Shown: in pieces, positions 26,646 through 34,408 of the stretch
Position numbering within the stretch: position 1 is the stretch's first letter
Layout: each line of letters opens with the position of its first letter
Source: Cytophagaceae bacterium
GTDB taxonomy: Bacteria; Bacteroidota; Bacteroidia; Cytophagales; Spirosomataceae
Reading direction: 5' to 3'
Length of the DNA stretch: 52,850 nucleotides
Assembly (NCBI GenBank): GCA_024642485.1
Contig: JAHEAY010000004.1
Coordinates: 1 to 52,850, forward strand
Notes under the pieces: generated by a model
Databases searched by the model: none
What the model was told of the DNA's origin: nothing
Seen by the model: only the letters and a program-made list of their open reading frames with translations
Program-made: the position numbers and the translations under genes

Positions 26646-27964
26646 TATTTGCGTGTTTTAACTTTGGCTAATAAATATTGTCCCACTTTTGAGCCTTGTT
26701 TCGCACCTTCATCTAATGCAGGACGGAAGTGAATTCCCCCATATAAGCGACTGATAGATGCCTCATCTGCAGCCTGAATAAATGATGTGAATTTACGTGG
26801 TGGCAAACCATATGGAACCTCCGTTGAATCATTAAATGCAACATTATCACCATACACTTTAGTCAATACTTCTGCTGCCGCACGCGAAATCGTACTATGA
26901 CCAGAGGTATATTCAGGGAATGGAGGCGTCTGTAAAACCGGAATCCAAGATTTATCAATCGAAGCATTAATAATCGTTTCTGGACGGATACGAATCGAAC
27001 GATATTTTTCATCCCAGCAAGAAATAAAGCCATCGAAAATAGCAATCGACGTTAAAGCTAAAGCTTCTGCAGTTTCAGCATACCCTTTCTTATATTGACG
27101 AGAAATTTGCGCAACAATGCCCAACCAGTGACCCCCCGGCGACATTTTTTTCGTCGCAAACATGGCATGTCCTGTAATATTCATTTTAAATGGATTACAA
27201 TCCCAGAAATTCGCAATATCACGTTGTTCATTTGTCAAATTCTTCACAGTCAAATAGGAATCCATTACTTCCTTGTAATATGGACTCCCTTTCGTTAAAT
27301 CAAACTTCGAAGGCACTGGAGCACGAAATTGGCTGGCTGTGTCCAACATCGCAGGGCGAACTTTGTTCCAATAGGGCTCCACTGCATCCATATACGCTGG
27401 AGGAGTTGGTGTCCATGTTCCTGGCAAATTTGTTACCGTAAAACGGAAACCACGCGTTTGCTTATAATGATCTTTCGCGGCCCATCTCATCACCGAAGCT
27501 GCAATGGAATCCCCCAAAGCAACGGAACGTTCATACACATCATCCGGCATACCTGTCTTGCGAAAATCTTCCTCGATCTGCTTATCAAACTCAACGTATA
27601 ATTCTTGTGCGAAAGTCAATTTCTTGCCTACCGATAAAAATGCACGCGTAGATGCTAAAGGGAAACAATATTCTAAGCCAGGCTCTGGTTTCGCTACTGA
27701 TTCGAATCCATTTAATTGACCAACCAATGATTTAAATTTAGGATCCCCCAAAATCGCAGCCTCATACCCTGCCACACTTGAGTACATATAAATACGAGAT
27801 GAAACCGGAGGTGCAAAAATATCATGAATGATACTTTCGGTTAACATGTTCTCCGCACGCTCTAAAAAACGTGGATTGGCAGCTTCTTTTTGATAGTCTG
27901 GGTTAGTTTTTTTACACGATGCAGCTACAAAAACAAGTGCCAGAAGGACGAATAATTTCTTCAT
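26645..27964 (-). CDS. Vanadium-dependent haloperoxidase / PAP2-superfamily lipoprotein
   Basis: 439 residues from ATG 27964; a longer reading to 27985 only adds residues before the signal peptide. MKKLFVLLALVFVAASC is a lipoprotein signal with lipidated Cys17, so the enzyme is membrane-anchored outside the cytoplasm. The C-terminal half carries the vanadate/phosphate-binding motifs: FPEYTSGHSTISRAAAEVL (P...SGH) and SRLYGGIHFRPALDEG (R...GG-H-x2-R). Family members oxidise halides with H2O2 or act as acid phosphatases; sequence alone does not separate these. First gene of a two-gene operon with the haemoglobin. Confidence 0.88.
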   Translation of the reverse strand: MKKLFVLLALVFVAASCKKTNPDYQKEAANPRFLERAENMLTESIIHDIFAPPVSSRIYMYSSVAGYEAAILGDPKFKSLVGQLNGFESVAKPEPGLEYCFPLASTRAFLSVGKKLTFAQELYVEFDKQIEEDFRKTGMPDDVYERSVALGDSIAASVMRWAAKDHYKQTRGFRFTVTNLPGTWTPTPPAYMDAVEPYWNKVRPAMLDTASQFRAPVPSKFDLTKGSPYYKEVMDSYLTVKNLTNEQRDIANFWDCNPFKMNITGHAMFATKKMSPGGHWLGIVAQISRQYKKGYAETAEALALTSIAIFDGFISCWDEKYRSIRIRPETIINASIDKSWIPVLQTPPFPEYTSGHSTISRAAAEVLTKVYGDNVAFNDSTEVPYGLPPRKFTSFIQAADEASISRLYGGIHFRPALDEGAKQGSKVGQYLLAKVKTRK

Positions 27965-27982
27965 AAGGGTCAATTTACGGGA

Positions 27983-27990
27983 CAAATATA
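27983..27990 (-). promoter_or_regulatory. Candidate -7 box TATATTTG for the haloperoxidase-haemoglobin operon
   Basis: Exact TAnnTTTG match on the minus strand, 19 bases before ATG 27964. It overlaps the possible upstream start at 27985 and so supports the ATG at 27964. Confidence 0.5.
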
Positions 27991-28026
27991 CGTGAATTAT
28001 CCCAAAAAATCCCTGATGAAAATCAG

Positions 28027-29220
28027 TTAAATAAGGCTTTGAACGGCTGCCTTTTGACCGGATACTAAAGCTCCATGCAAAGACGGCATTTCACAATAAT
28101 CGCCTGCTAATATAATTCCCTTCGCTTGAGCGGCATGTTTAAGTGCTTCAAATGAGCCCATCTTAACTAGTGATCGCGGAATTTCATAAGCTCGTAAAAA
28201 GGTATATCCTGTTACATCTTCATATTCAGCTAACAAGTTGAGTACCTCATCTTCATTCAATAATACATCCAAGCTTGTTACCTGCATTAACTCCTTCCCT
28301 TCGGGTGCGTAAGTGGGCGCAATTTGCGATAAGAAGCAATAATGCAGCAATTTTGAGTCACCCGGAATAAGATGCAATAGTTTATCTTTTTCCTTTCGCA
28401 ATGGTACTGAAAAATAGAACGTTTTAGCACCTAAATGCACAGAATCAGGCAAGTCGACATGCAATAATCTTGAAGCTGCATGTGGATCAATTGCCAAAAT
28501 CAATCGTTCAAATTCGATTTTTTCTCCGCTTTTTAATTCCACAAAATCATCGCCTAAGTGTACTACCTCGGTACCTAAACGAACAGAACCCCTTGGCAAA
28601 GAAGCCAACAGTTGGCTCACTAATTCTCCCATTCCTTTCGCAGGTAATGCAGCTTGCCCTTCCAAAAACTGTCGCATGTAAAAGAAAAACAAAGAGGCTG
28701 GCTGCTGTAAATGTTGATCTAGTAAAATACCTCGAAAAAAAGGTCGAATAAACTTGGATTGAAACGTATCAGAAAAACCCCAACGATCTAACATAGCTGC
28801 GGTGGTTTCACCTGAATCTACATGTTCGTTTGCCGACCATTGCAATTTGAACCACATGCGAATCAGTAGAAATACATCCTTGAACGAAATGAGATGCGGA
28901 ACCAAATCCAACAGTTTCAAACCCGACCGCAAAGGATTCAAAAATGAAACCCATTGACCTCCATACCACAATTTTGAACCGGAATCGAATACATGAAGAT
29001 TCAAGGCTGGCAAGTCAAATGATCGCTGAACACTCGGATAATTTGTCTGTAGCACTTGAAACCCGTGATCCAAAATATATCCATCCACATAATCTGAACG
29101 GACACGCCCTCCAGCATGATCAACTTTTTCCAACAATACAAATGGCACCTTCATTTGATGCAAATGGGAGGCGGCCTGCAATCCAGCAATTCCAGCCCCA
29201 ATAATAACAATTGGCTTCAT
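28027..29220 (-). CDS. FAD-dependent amine-oxidase-like oxidoreductase
   Basis: 397 residues from ATG 29220. N-terminal FAD-binding motif VIIGAGIAGLQAASHL with the adjoining VLLEKVDHAGGRVRSD (GG-R-x-R motif of the amine oxidase/phytoene desaturase superfamily). The C-terminal ILAGDYCEMPSLHGALVSG is the second FAD contact. PFFRGILLDQ and LPAKGMGELVSQLL are typical of the uncharacterised bacterial FAD proteins related to protoporphyrinogen oxidase and carotenoid desaturases. No signal peptide or membrane span is obvious. Substrate not predictable. It is divergent from the hydrolase-CBS-nadK operon, with an 87-base gap between starts. Confidence 0.85.
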   Translation of the reverse strand: MKPIVIIGAGIAGLQAASHLHQMKVPFVLLEKVDHAGGRVRSDYVDGYILDHGFQVLQTNYPSVQRSFDLPALNLHVFDSGSKLWYGGQWVSFLNPLRSGLKLLDLVPHLISFKDVFLLIRMWFKLQWSANEHVDSGETTAAMLDRWGFSDTFQSKFIRPFFRGILLDQHLQQPASLFFFYMRQFLEGQAALPAKGMGELVSQLLASLPRGSVRLGTEVVHLGDDFVELKSGEKIEFERLILAIDPHAASRLLHVDLPDSVHLGAKTFYFSVPLRKEKDKLLHLIPGDSKLLHYCFLSQIAPTYAPEGKELMQVTSLDVLLNEDEVLNLLAEYEDVTGYTFLRAYEIPRSLVKMGSFEALKHAAQAKGIILAGDYCEMPSLHGALVSGQKAAVQSLI

Positions 29221-29307
29221 ATCTTGTTTAATATCTAACAAACTAAAAAAAGGATGAAAAGTTTGAATCCTTTTTTATTACTTTGCAAATTAAATAGTCC
29301 CTACGGA

Positions 29308-30069
29308 ATGAATTATACGATTAAGGAGGAGAACAATTACCAATACATTGACGAAGGACAAGGAGAAATCCTACTTCTCTTGCATGGTTTGTTTGGTGCG
29401 TTGAGTAATTGGCAGGGGGTTATCAATCACTTTTCAAAAAAATACCGCGTCATCATTCCCTTAATGCCTATTCACGACATGCCCATCAAAGAGGCAGGAT
29501 GTGAAGGCTTAACAACCTTCATTGAAGGCTTTGTAGAATTCAAAAAAGTTGACCAATTCAGCGTTATTGGAAACTCATTAGGTGGACATGTCGCTTTAAT
29601 TTATACCCTTAAACACCCTGAAAAGATTCAGCGACTTATCTTGACTGGGTCATCGGGATTGTTTGAAAACTCCATGGGTGGATCCTATCCGAAACGTGGC
29701 AATTACGAATACATCAAAGAACGCGTTGAATACACGTTTTATGACCCCAAAACGGCAAGTAAGGAATTGGTTGACGAGGTATTTGAAATTACCAATAGTA
29801 TTCCAAAAGTGATGCGCATCATAGCGATTGCAAAATCAGCTCAACGGAACAATATGGCGAAAGATATTGTTCGCATTGACAAGCCGACTTTGTTGATTTG
29901 GGGATTAAATGACACCATTACGCCACCGCACGTAGGCCATGAATTCAATGCCCTGATTCCAGGATCTGAATTGCAATTCATTGACCGCTGTTGCCATGCT
30001 CCCATGATGGAAAGACCAGAAGAATTCAACGAGATTTTACAGCATTGGCTCGATAAAAACCCCTTATAG
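29308..30069 (+). CDS. Alpha/beta-fold hydrolase
   Basis: 253 residues from ATG 29308, chosen because the upstream extension (from 29254) runs through the promoter region. Oxyanion segment LLLLHGLFGALSNW, nucleophile elbow VIGNSLGGHVAL (Ser in G-N-S-L-G), acid in WGLNDTITPP and His in CCHAPMMERPEEF give a complete Ser-Asp-His triad. It is a cytoplasmic esterase/lipase or C-C hydrolase of unknown substrate. The CBS gene starts one base after its stop and nadK three bases after that, so the three form one operon, an arrangement found widely in Bacteroidota. Confidence 0.92.
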   Translation: MNYTIKEENNYQYIDEGQGEILLLLHGLFGALSNWQGVINHFSKKYRVIIPLMPIHDMPIKEAGCEGLTTFIEGFVEFKKVDQFSVIGNSLGGHVALIYTLKHPEKIQRLILTGSSGLFENSMGGSYPKRGNYEYIKERVEYTFYDPKTASKELVDEVFEITNSIPKVMRIIAIAKSAQRNNMAKDIVRIDKPTLLIWGLNDTITPPHVGHEFNALIPGSELQFIDRCCHAPMMERPEEFNEILQHWLDKNPL

Positions 30070-30070
30070 G

Positions 30071-30739
30071 ATGTTGGCCCTCACCTACCTTTCCTACGAC
30101 TACCCGACACTTTCCTTACAGGACTCCATCCAAAAGGGATTAAAAATCTTGCATCAATCCAAGCAAGAAAGTCTAGCCGTACTGGATGGAAAAAAATTAA
30201 TCGGAAATGTTAGTGAAAGGATGTTGGCACAAGCTCTTCATCCCGATGGCAAAATCGACCAATTACGTGAAAACCTATCCCATTATAACCTAGAGTCTGA
30301 AGAAGATTTATTCGCAAGTCTGCCATGGTTTGAGGCAAGTGGATATTCAATCTTGCCGGTAACCGATGAGGAAGGAAAATTTCAGGGATATTTAGAGGCC
30401 AAAATGGTGGCAAGCGTCCTCATGAATAATGGCTTTAATGCTACTAATGGTGGTATTATTTACATCCCTTTTCATAGCCAACGGGATTCATTCAGCTTGA
30501 TTGTCCGCCTCATTGAGGAAAACAATGGCCTGATTACACGCTCGCTCATGATTCAAAATCCGAAGGATCCTATGGGTTTACCTGAATTGATTTTACAGAT
30601 TCAAACGGAACAATTTTCTGCGATCGTACAAAGTTTGGAACGCCACAACATTCACATCGAAAAAGCCTTCCATTTTGGCAAAAATGAAAAGGTGGATACG
30701 GGCCGCTTTGACTTGCTTTTAAAATACTTAAACCCATAA
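30071..30739 (+). CDS. CBS-domain protein, nadK-linked
   Basis: 222 residues. Two CBS-type repeats fill the first ~125 residues (SLQDSIQKGLKILHQSKQESLAVLDGKKLIGNVSERMLA, then SILPVTDEEGKFQGYLEAKMVASVL). The remainder resembles an ACT-like regulatory domain (FSLIVRLIEENNGLITRSLMIQNP). CBS pairs usually bind adenosyl nucleotides such as ATP, AMP or NAD(H). Being sandwiched between a hydrolase and NAD kinase, 3 bases before nadK, it may sense the nucleotide pool and act on nadK or downstream steps; that is inference. Soluble, no signal peptide. Confidence 0.88.
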   Translation: MLALTYLSYDYPTLSLQDSIQKGLKILHQSKQESLAVLDGKKLIGNVSERMLAQALHPDGKIDQLRENLSHYNLESEEDLFASLPWFEASGYSILPVTDEEGKFQGYLEAKMVASVLMNNGFNATNGGIIYIPFHSQRDSFSLIVRLIEENNGLITRSLMIQNPKDPMGLPELILQIQTEQFSAIVQSLERHNIHIEKAFHFGKNEKVDTGRFDLLLKYLNP

Positions 30740-30742
30740 TTT

Positions 30743-31627
30743 GTGCCTTTACGCATCGCCATACATGGAAAATCTTTTTCGGCCGAAAATCGTCCGCTGA
30801 TGGAAAATCTATGGGATATCTTATGTAAAAAAGACTGCCAAATTGTGTTATCCGCATTTTTTAAGAATCATCTAGCAGAACATAATTTTCAAGTTGGCGA
30901 CATTGAATCCTACGCAGAACTTAGCGGCACACCCGCAGATGTTCAAATGGCTTGGAGTATCGGTGGCGATGGGACCTTATTGGAAACGCTTACACACATT
31001 GGCAACAAAGAATTGCCCATTTTGGGGATTAATACAGGCCGACTGGGCTTTTTGGCGACCTTATCACCACAAGATGTAAGTGCAGCTGTGGACCAATTAA
31101 TTGCCGGAAATTATCGGATTGAAGATCGGACACTCGTTTCGGTTCATTCCGAAATCGACTTGTTTGATGGCAAGCAATTCGGTTTAAATGAAGTGGGAAT
31201 CATGAAGACAGATACGTCTTCGATGATTGTCATCAAAGCTTTCGTGGATGGAAATTATTTGAATACGTACTGGGCAGATGGACTAATTGTTTCAACGGCT
31301 ACTGGTTCAACGGGCTATTCGTTGTCGGTAGGCGGCCCTTTAGTCATGCCAAGTTCAGATATTTTGATCATTGCACCCATGAGTCCTCACAACTTAAATG
31401 TGCGACCTTTAGTGGTTTCGAGTGATGCCAAATTGAAATTTGAAATCAGCAGTCGGAGCCAAAATTTCCTTATCTCCATCGATTCTCGCTCCCGCGTCAT
31501 CGATAGCAAATTTAGCATTGAGGTTCAAAAAGCCCCTTTTACAGCCAAAATCGTTAAGATTCCTGGCGATGATTTCTTGCAAACCTTGAGGAATAAATTG
31601 AATTGGGGATTGGATGTGCGTAATTAA
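30743..31627 (+). CDS. nadK: NAD kinase
   Basis: 294 residues; phosphorylates NAD to NADP in the cytosol. Diagnostic motif GGDGT at 74-78 (SIGGDGTLLETL), followed by NTGRLGFLAT, the GLNEVGI segment, and the Gly-rich STATGSTGYSLSVGGPLVMP. The length is normal. The start codon is GTG at 30743; no in-frame ATG lies near, and the protein begins PLRIAIHGKSF, as expected for the family. Third gene of the hydrolase-CBS-nadK operon. A repeat-borne terminator follows at 31651. Confidence 0.97.
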   Translation: MPLRIAIHGKSFSAENRPLMENLWDILCKKDCQIVLSAFFKNHLAEHNFQVGDIESYAELSGTPADVQMAWSIGGDGTLLETLTHIGNKELPILGINTGRLGFLATLSPQDVSAAVDQLIAGNYRIEDRTLVSVHSEIDLFDGKQFGLNEVGIMKTDTSSMIVIKAFVDGNYLNTYWADGLIVSTATGSTGYSLSVGGPLVMPSSDILIIAPMSPHNLNVRPLVVSSDAKLKFEISSRSQNFLISIDSRSRVIDSKFSIEVQKAPFTAKIVKIPGDDFLQTLRNKLNWGLDVRN

Positions 31628-31646
31628 TTCCTGCGGAAAATAAAAT

Positions 31647-31705
31647 GTAGAGACGCGATACTTCGCGTCTTTTTTGTTTTAGACGCGATGGTATCGCGTC
31701 TCTAC
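31647..31705. repeat. Inverted-repeat element, copy 3, between nadK and mutS
   Basis: Left arm 31647-31670 (GTAGAGACGCGATACTTCGC...) and right arm 31681-31705 are inverted copies separated by only about 10 bases, a compact version of the elements at 22901 and 26165. The outer TAG of the right arm is the mutS stop codon (31702-31704). Confidence 0.88.
31651..31675 (+). terminator. Intrinsic terminator of the nadK operon formed by a repeat arm
   Basis: Stem AGACGCGA / TCGCGTCT with loop TACT, then five further T. It lies 23 bases after the nadK stop. Confidence 0.75.
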
Positions 31706-34332
31706 AACAATCGCTTCAACTCATTCAATTTCAACAGCGCCTCAATCGGTGAAAGCGTATTAACATCTAACGACCCCAATTGCTCTTCGATTTTCTTCAA
31801 GCCCTCCGGAATCTCTGCACCAAATAAATTCAATTGATAGTTGTTTTTCGGCATTTCTTTCAACTTCTCGACATTGTCTTCCAATACATGATCTTTCTCC
31901 AAATTCTGTAAAATTTCATGCGCCCTCAAAACTAAAGATGTAGGCATACCGGCCATTTGGGCCACATGAATACCAAAACTATGTGCAGAACCGCCTGGAA
32001 CCAATTTACGCAAGAAGATAATCTTGTTTCCCACCTCTTTCACAGAAACGTGGAAATTCTTGATGCGCGGAAAATCTTCCGTTAATTCATTCAACTCGTG
32101 GTAGTGGGTTGCAAATAAGGTTTTCGCCCGACTCTTCGGATGATTATGCAGATGCTCCGCAATTGCCCAAGCCATGGAAACACCGTCATAGGTTGACGTT
32201 CCCCGACCGATTTCATCCAATAAAACCAAGGATTTATTCGACAAATTATTCAAAATCGCAGCCGTTTCGGTCATTTCCACCATAAAGGTCGACTCGCCTT
32301 TGGATAAATTATCCGACGCGCCTACACGGGTAAATACTTTATCCACAAGTCCGATTGAAGCAGCAGAAGCGGGAACAAAAGAACCCATTTGAGCCATCAG
32401 AACAATCAAAGCCGTTTGACGCAACAATGCCGACTTACCAGCCATATTGGGCCCCGTAATCATGACGATTTGTTGGGTTTCATTATCCAAATACACATCA
32501 TTCGGAACATATAGCTCCCCTAAAGGCAATTGCTGTTCAATAACGGGATGGCGACCCGCTTCAATTTGAATCGAATCCCCCGTATGCAAATCCGGTTGGA
32601 CATATTGATTTCGTTTCGCTACCTGGGCAAAGCTAGTCAACACATCCAAGGTTGCGATTCCGAGCGCATCCAATTGAATCAGTTCCAAATATTCCAAAGC
32701 CTCTCGCACCAATTCTTGAAAAATCCCGAATTCAATTGTCGATATTTTATCCTCCGCACTTAAAATTTTCTCTTCATAACCCTTCAATTCCTCCGTGATG
32801 TAGCGTTCCGCATTCACAAGGGTCTGCTTGCGAATCCATTCGGGCGGTACGCGATCCTTATGTGCATTCGTAACCTCTAAATAATAGCCAAAAACCTTAT
32901 TATAAGCGACTTTTAAGGAAGTAATTCCCGTTCTTTCAATCTCTCGTTTCTGCATGGCAGCCAGGTAATCCTTGCCGTTTGTTGACAAAAGATGAAGCTC
33001 ATCCAACTCCGGCAAATAACCCGTTTTGATGATACCACCTTGATGAACGAGCATCGGTGCATCGTCGCGCAAAGCTGATTCGATTTTCTGCACTAAATGC
33101 AAACATGGGTTCAATTGATCTGCCCATTTCTGTAAAATTGGCGCAGGATGTGTAGCTAGTAATTCCTTAATCGCCGGAACTTGTTGGAGCGCGCGCTTCA
33201 GCTGCACCAATTCCCGTGGATTGATCCGCCCAGCCGCTACTTTGGAAATCAAACGTTCCAAATCGCCAATGGGCTTCAAGAGCGAAATGAGCAAATCCAT
33301 CGTCTCATCTACCTCCAATAAACCCGCAACACCCGCTTGACGTTCTTGAATCGCTGCTAACTCTTTCAGAGGCAAAACCATCCATTTACGTAACAAACGC
33401 GCACCCATGGGCGTCATCGTTTGGTCCATCAAATCAATCAAAGGCACCCCACCCTCTTGTACTGAGTAGACTAATTCCAGGTTTCGAATCGTAAAACGAT
33501 CCAACCAAACGAATTTATCCTCCTCAATCCGCTGAATCGTGGCAATATGCCCCACCTGCTTATGTTCCGTTTCGGCTAAATAATGTAAAATAACCCCTGC
33601 TGCAATGATTCCAAGCGGCATCGTTTCAATCCCGAAGCCCTTCAAGTTTTTGGTCTTGAAATGCTCCGTCAAAAGCGGATACGTAAATTCATGTGAAAAA
33701 ATCCACTCTTCCATGGAGAAAGAATGATATTGATCTCCGAAATTTTCTTGGTAGACAGCTCTGTATTTTTTGGGGAACAAAATTTCAGATGGCATGAAAC
33801 TTTGAATCAGTTTTTGCACATAGGCCAAAGGCCCCTGCGAACACATGAATTCACCGGTGGATATATCCAAAAATGCCACCCCAAATTGTGCATCTTTTTC
33901 TTGATAGCTAATCGATGCTACATAGTTATTACGCTTATTATCAAGCACTTGATCATTAAACGAAACGCCGGGTGTTACTAATTCCGTTACGCCACGTTTC
34001 ACAATTCCTTTCGCTTCTGCTGGATTTTCTAATTGATCACAAATCGCTACGCGCTGGCCGGCACGAACCAATTTGGGTAAATAAGTATCCAAGGAATGAT
34101 GCGGAAATCCCGCCAAATGATCATCAGCATTCCCGTTATTGCGGCGCGTTAGGGTAATTCCTAAAATCTTAGAAGCTTTCACCGCGTCTTCCCCAAACGT
34201 CTCATAAAAGTCACCTACCCGGAATAGCAGAATAGCACCCGGATACTTGGCTTTGATCTGATTAAATTGTCTGGAAAGTGGGGTCTCCCCTTTTTTCAAG
34301 GGCTCTTGCCCATCGGGTGTTTTTTTGGCCAA
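31702..34332 (-). CDS. mutS: DNA mismatch repair ATPase MutS
   Basis: 876 residues, full MutS1 architecture. Mismatch-binding domain I has the Phe-x-Glu wedge region (LLFRVGDFYETF). The C-terminal ATPase has Walker A ITGPNMAGKS (625-634), then DEIGRGTSTYDG (Walker B) and TLFATHYHELNEL. It recognises mismatches and recruits MutL. There is no ATG near the N-terminus. I chose TTG 34332 (protein MAKKTPDGQEP...) because a second in-frame TTG at 34356 overlaps an exact -7 box and would lie upstream of the predicted transcription start. The stop TAG is supplied by the inverted-repeat element. Confidence 0.97.
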   Translation of the reverse strand: MAKKTPDGQEPLKKGETPLSRQFNQIKAKYPGAILLFRVGDFYETFGEDAVKASKILGITLTRRNNGNADDHLAGFPHHSLDTYLPKLVRAGQRVAICDQLENPAEAKGIVKRGVTELVTPGVSFNDQVLDNKRNNYVASISYQEKDAQFGVAFLDISTGEFMCSQGPLAYVQKLIQSFMPSEILFPKKYRAVYQENFGDQYHSFSMEEWIFSHEFTYPLLTEHFKTKNLKGFGIETMPLGIIAAGVILHYLAETEHKQVGHIATIQRIEEDKFVWLDRFTIRNLELVYSVQEGGVPLIDLMDQTMTPMGARLLRKWMVLPLKELAAIQERQAGVAGLLEVDETMDLLISLLKPIGDLERLISKVAAGRINPRELVQLKRALQQVPAIKELLATHPAPILQKWADQLNPCLHLVQKIESALRDDAPMLVHQGGIIKTGYLPELDELHLLSTNGKDYLAAMQKREIERTGITSLKVAYNKVFGYYLEVTNAHKDRVPPEWIRKQTLVNAERYITEELKGYEEKILSAEDKISTIEFGIFQELVREALEYLELIQLDALGIATLDVLTSFAQVAKRNQYVQPDLHTGDSIQIEAGRHPVIEQQLPLGELYVPNDVYLDNETQQIVMITGPNMAGKSALLRQTALIVLMAQMGSFVPASAASIGLVDKVFTRVGASDNLSKGESTFMVEMTETAAILNNLSNKSLVLLDEIGRGTSTYDGVSMAWAIAEHLHNHPKSRAKTLFATHYHELNELTEDFPRIKNFHVSVKEVGNKIIFLRKLVPGGSAHSFGIHVAQMAGMPTSLVLRAHEILQNLEKDHVLEDNVEKLKEMPKNNYQLNLFGAEIPEGLKKIEEQLGSLDVNTLSPIEALLKLNELKRLL

Positions 34333-34353
34333 AATTTTTATCGCTAATGAAGA

Positions 34354-34361
34354 CAAAAATA
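34354..34361 (-). promoter_or_regulatory. Candidate -7 box TATTTTTG for mutS
   Basis: Exact TAnnTTTG match on the minus strand, 22 bases upstream of the chosen TTG start at 34332. A weaker box TACATTTA at 34374-34381 could serve the divergent GMC gene. Confidence 0.45.
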
Positions 34362-34408
34362 AGTCAAAATTTATACATTTACCATTCTTTAAACCGATAC
34401 CTCAAACT

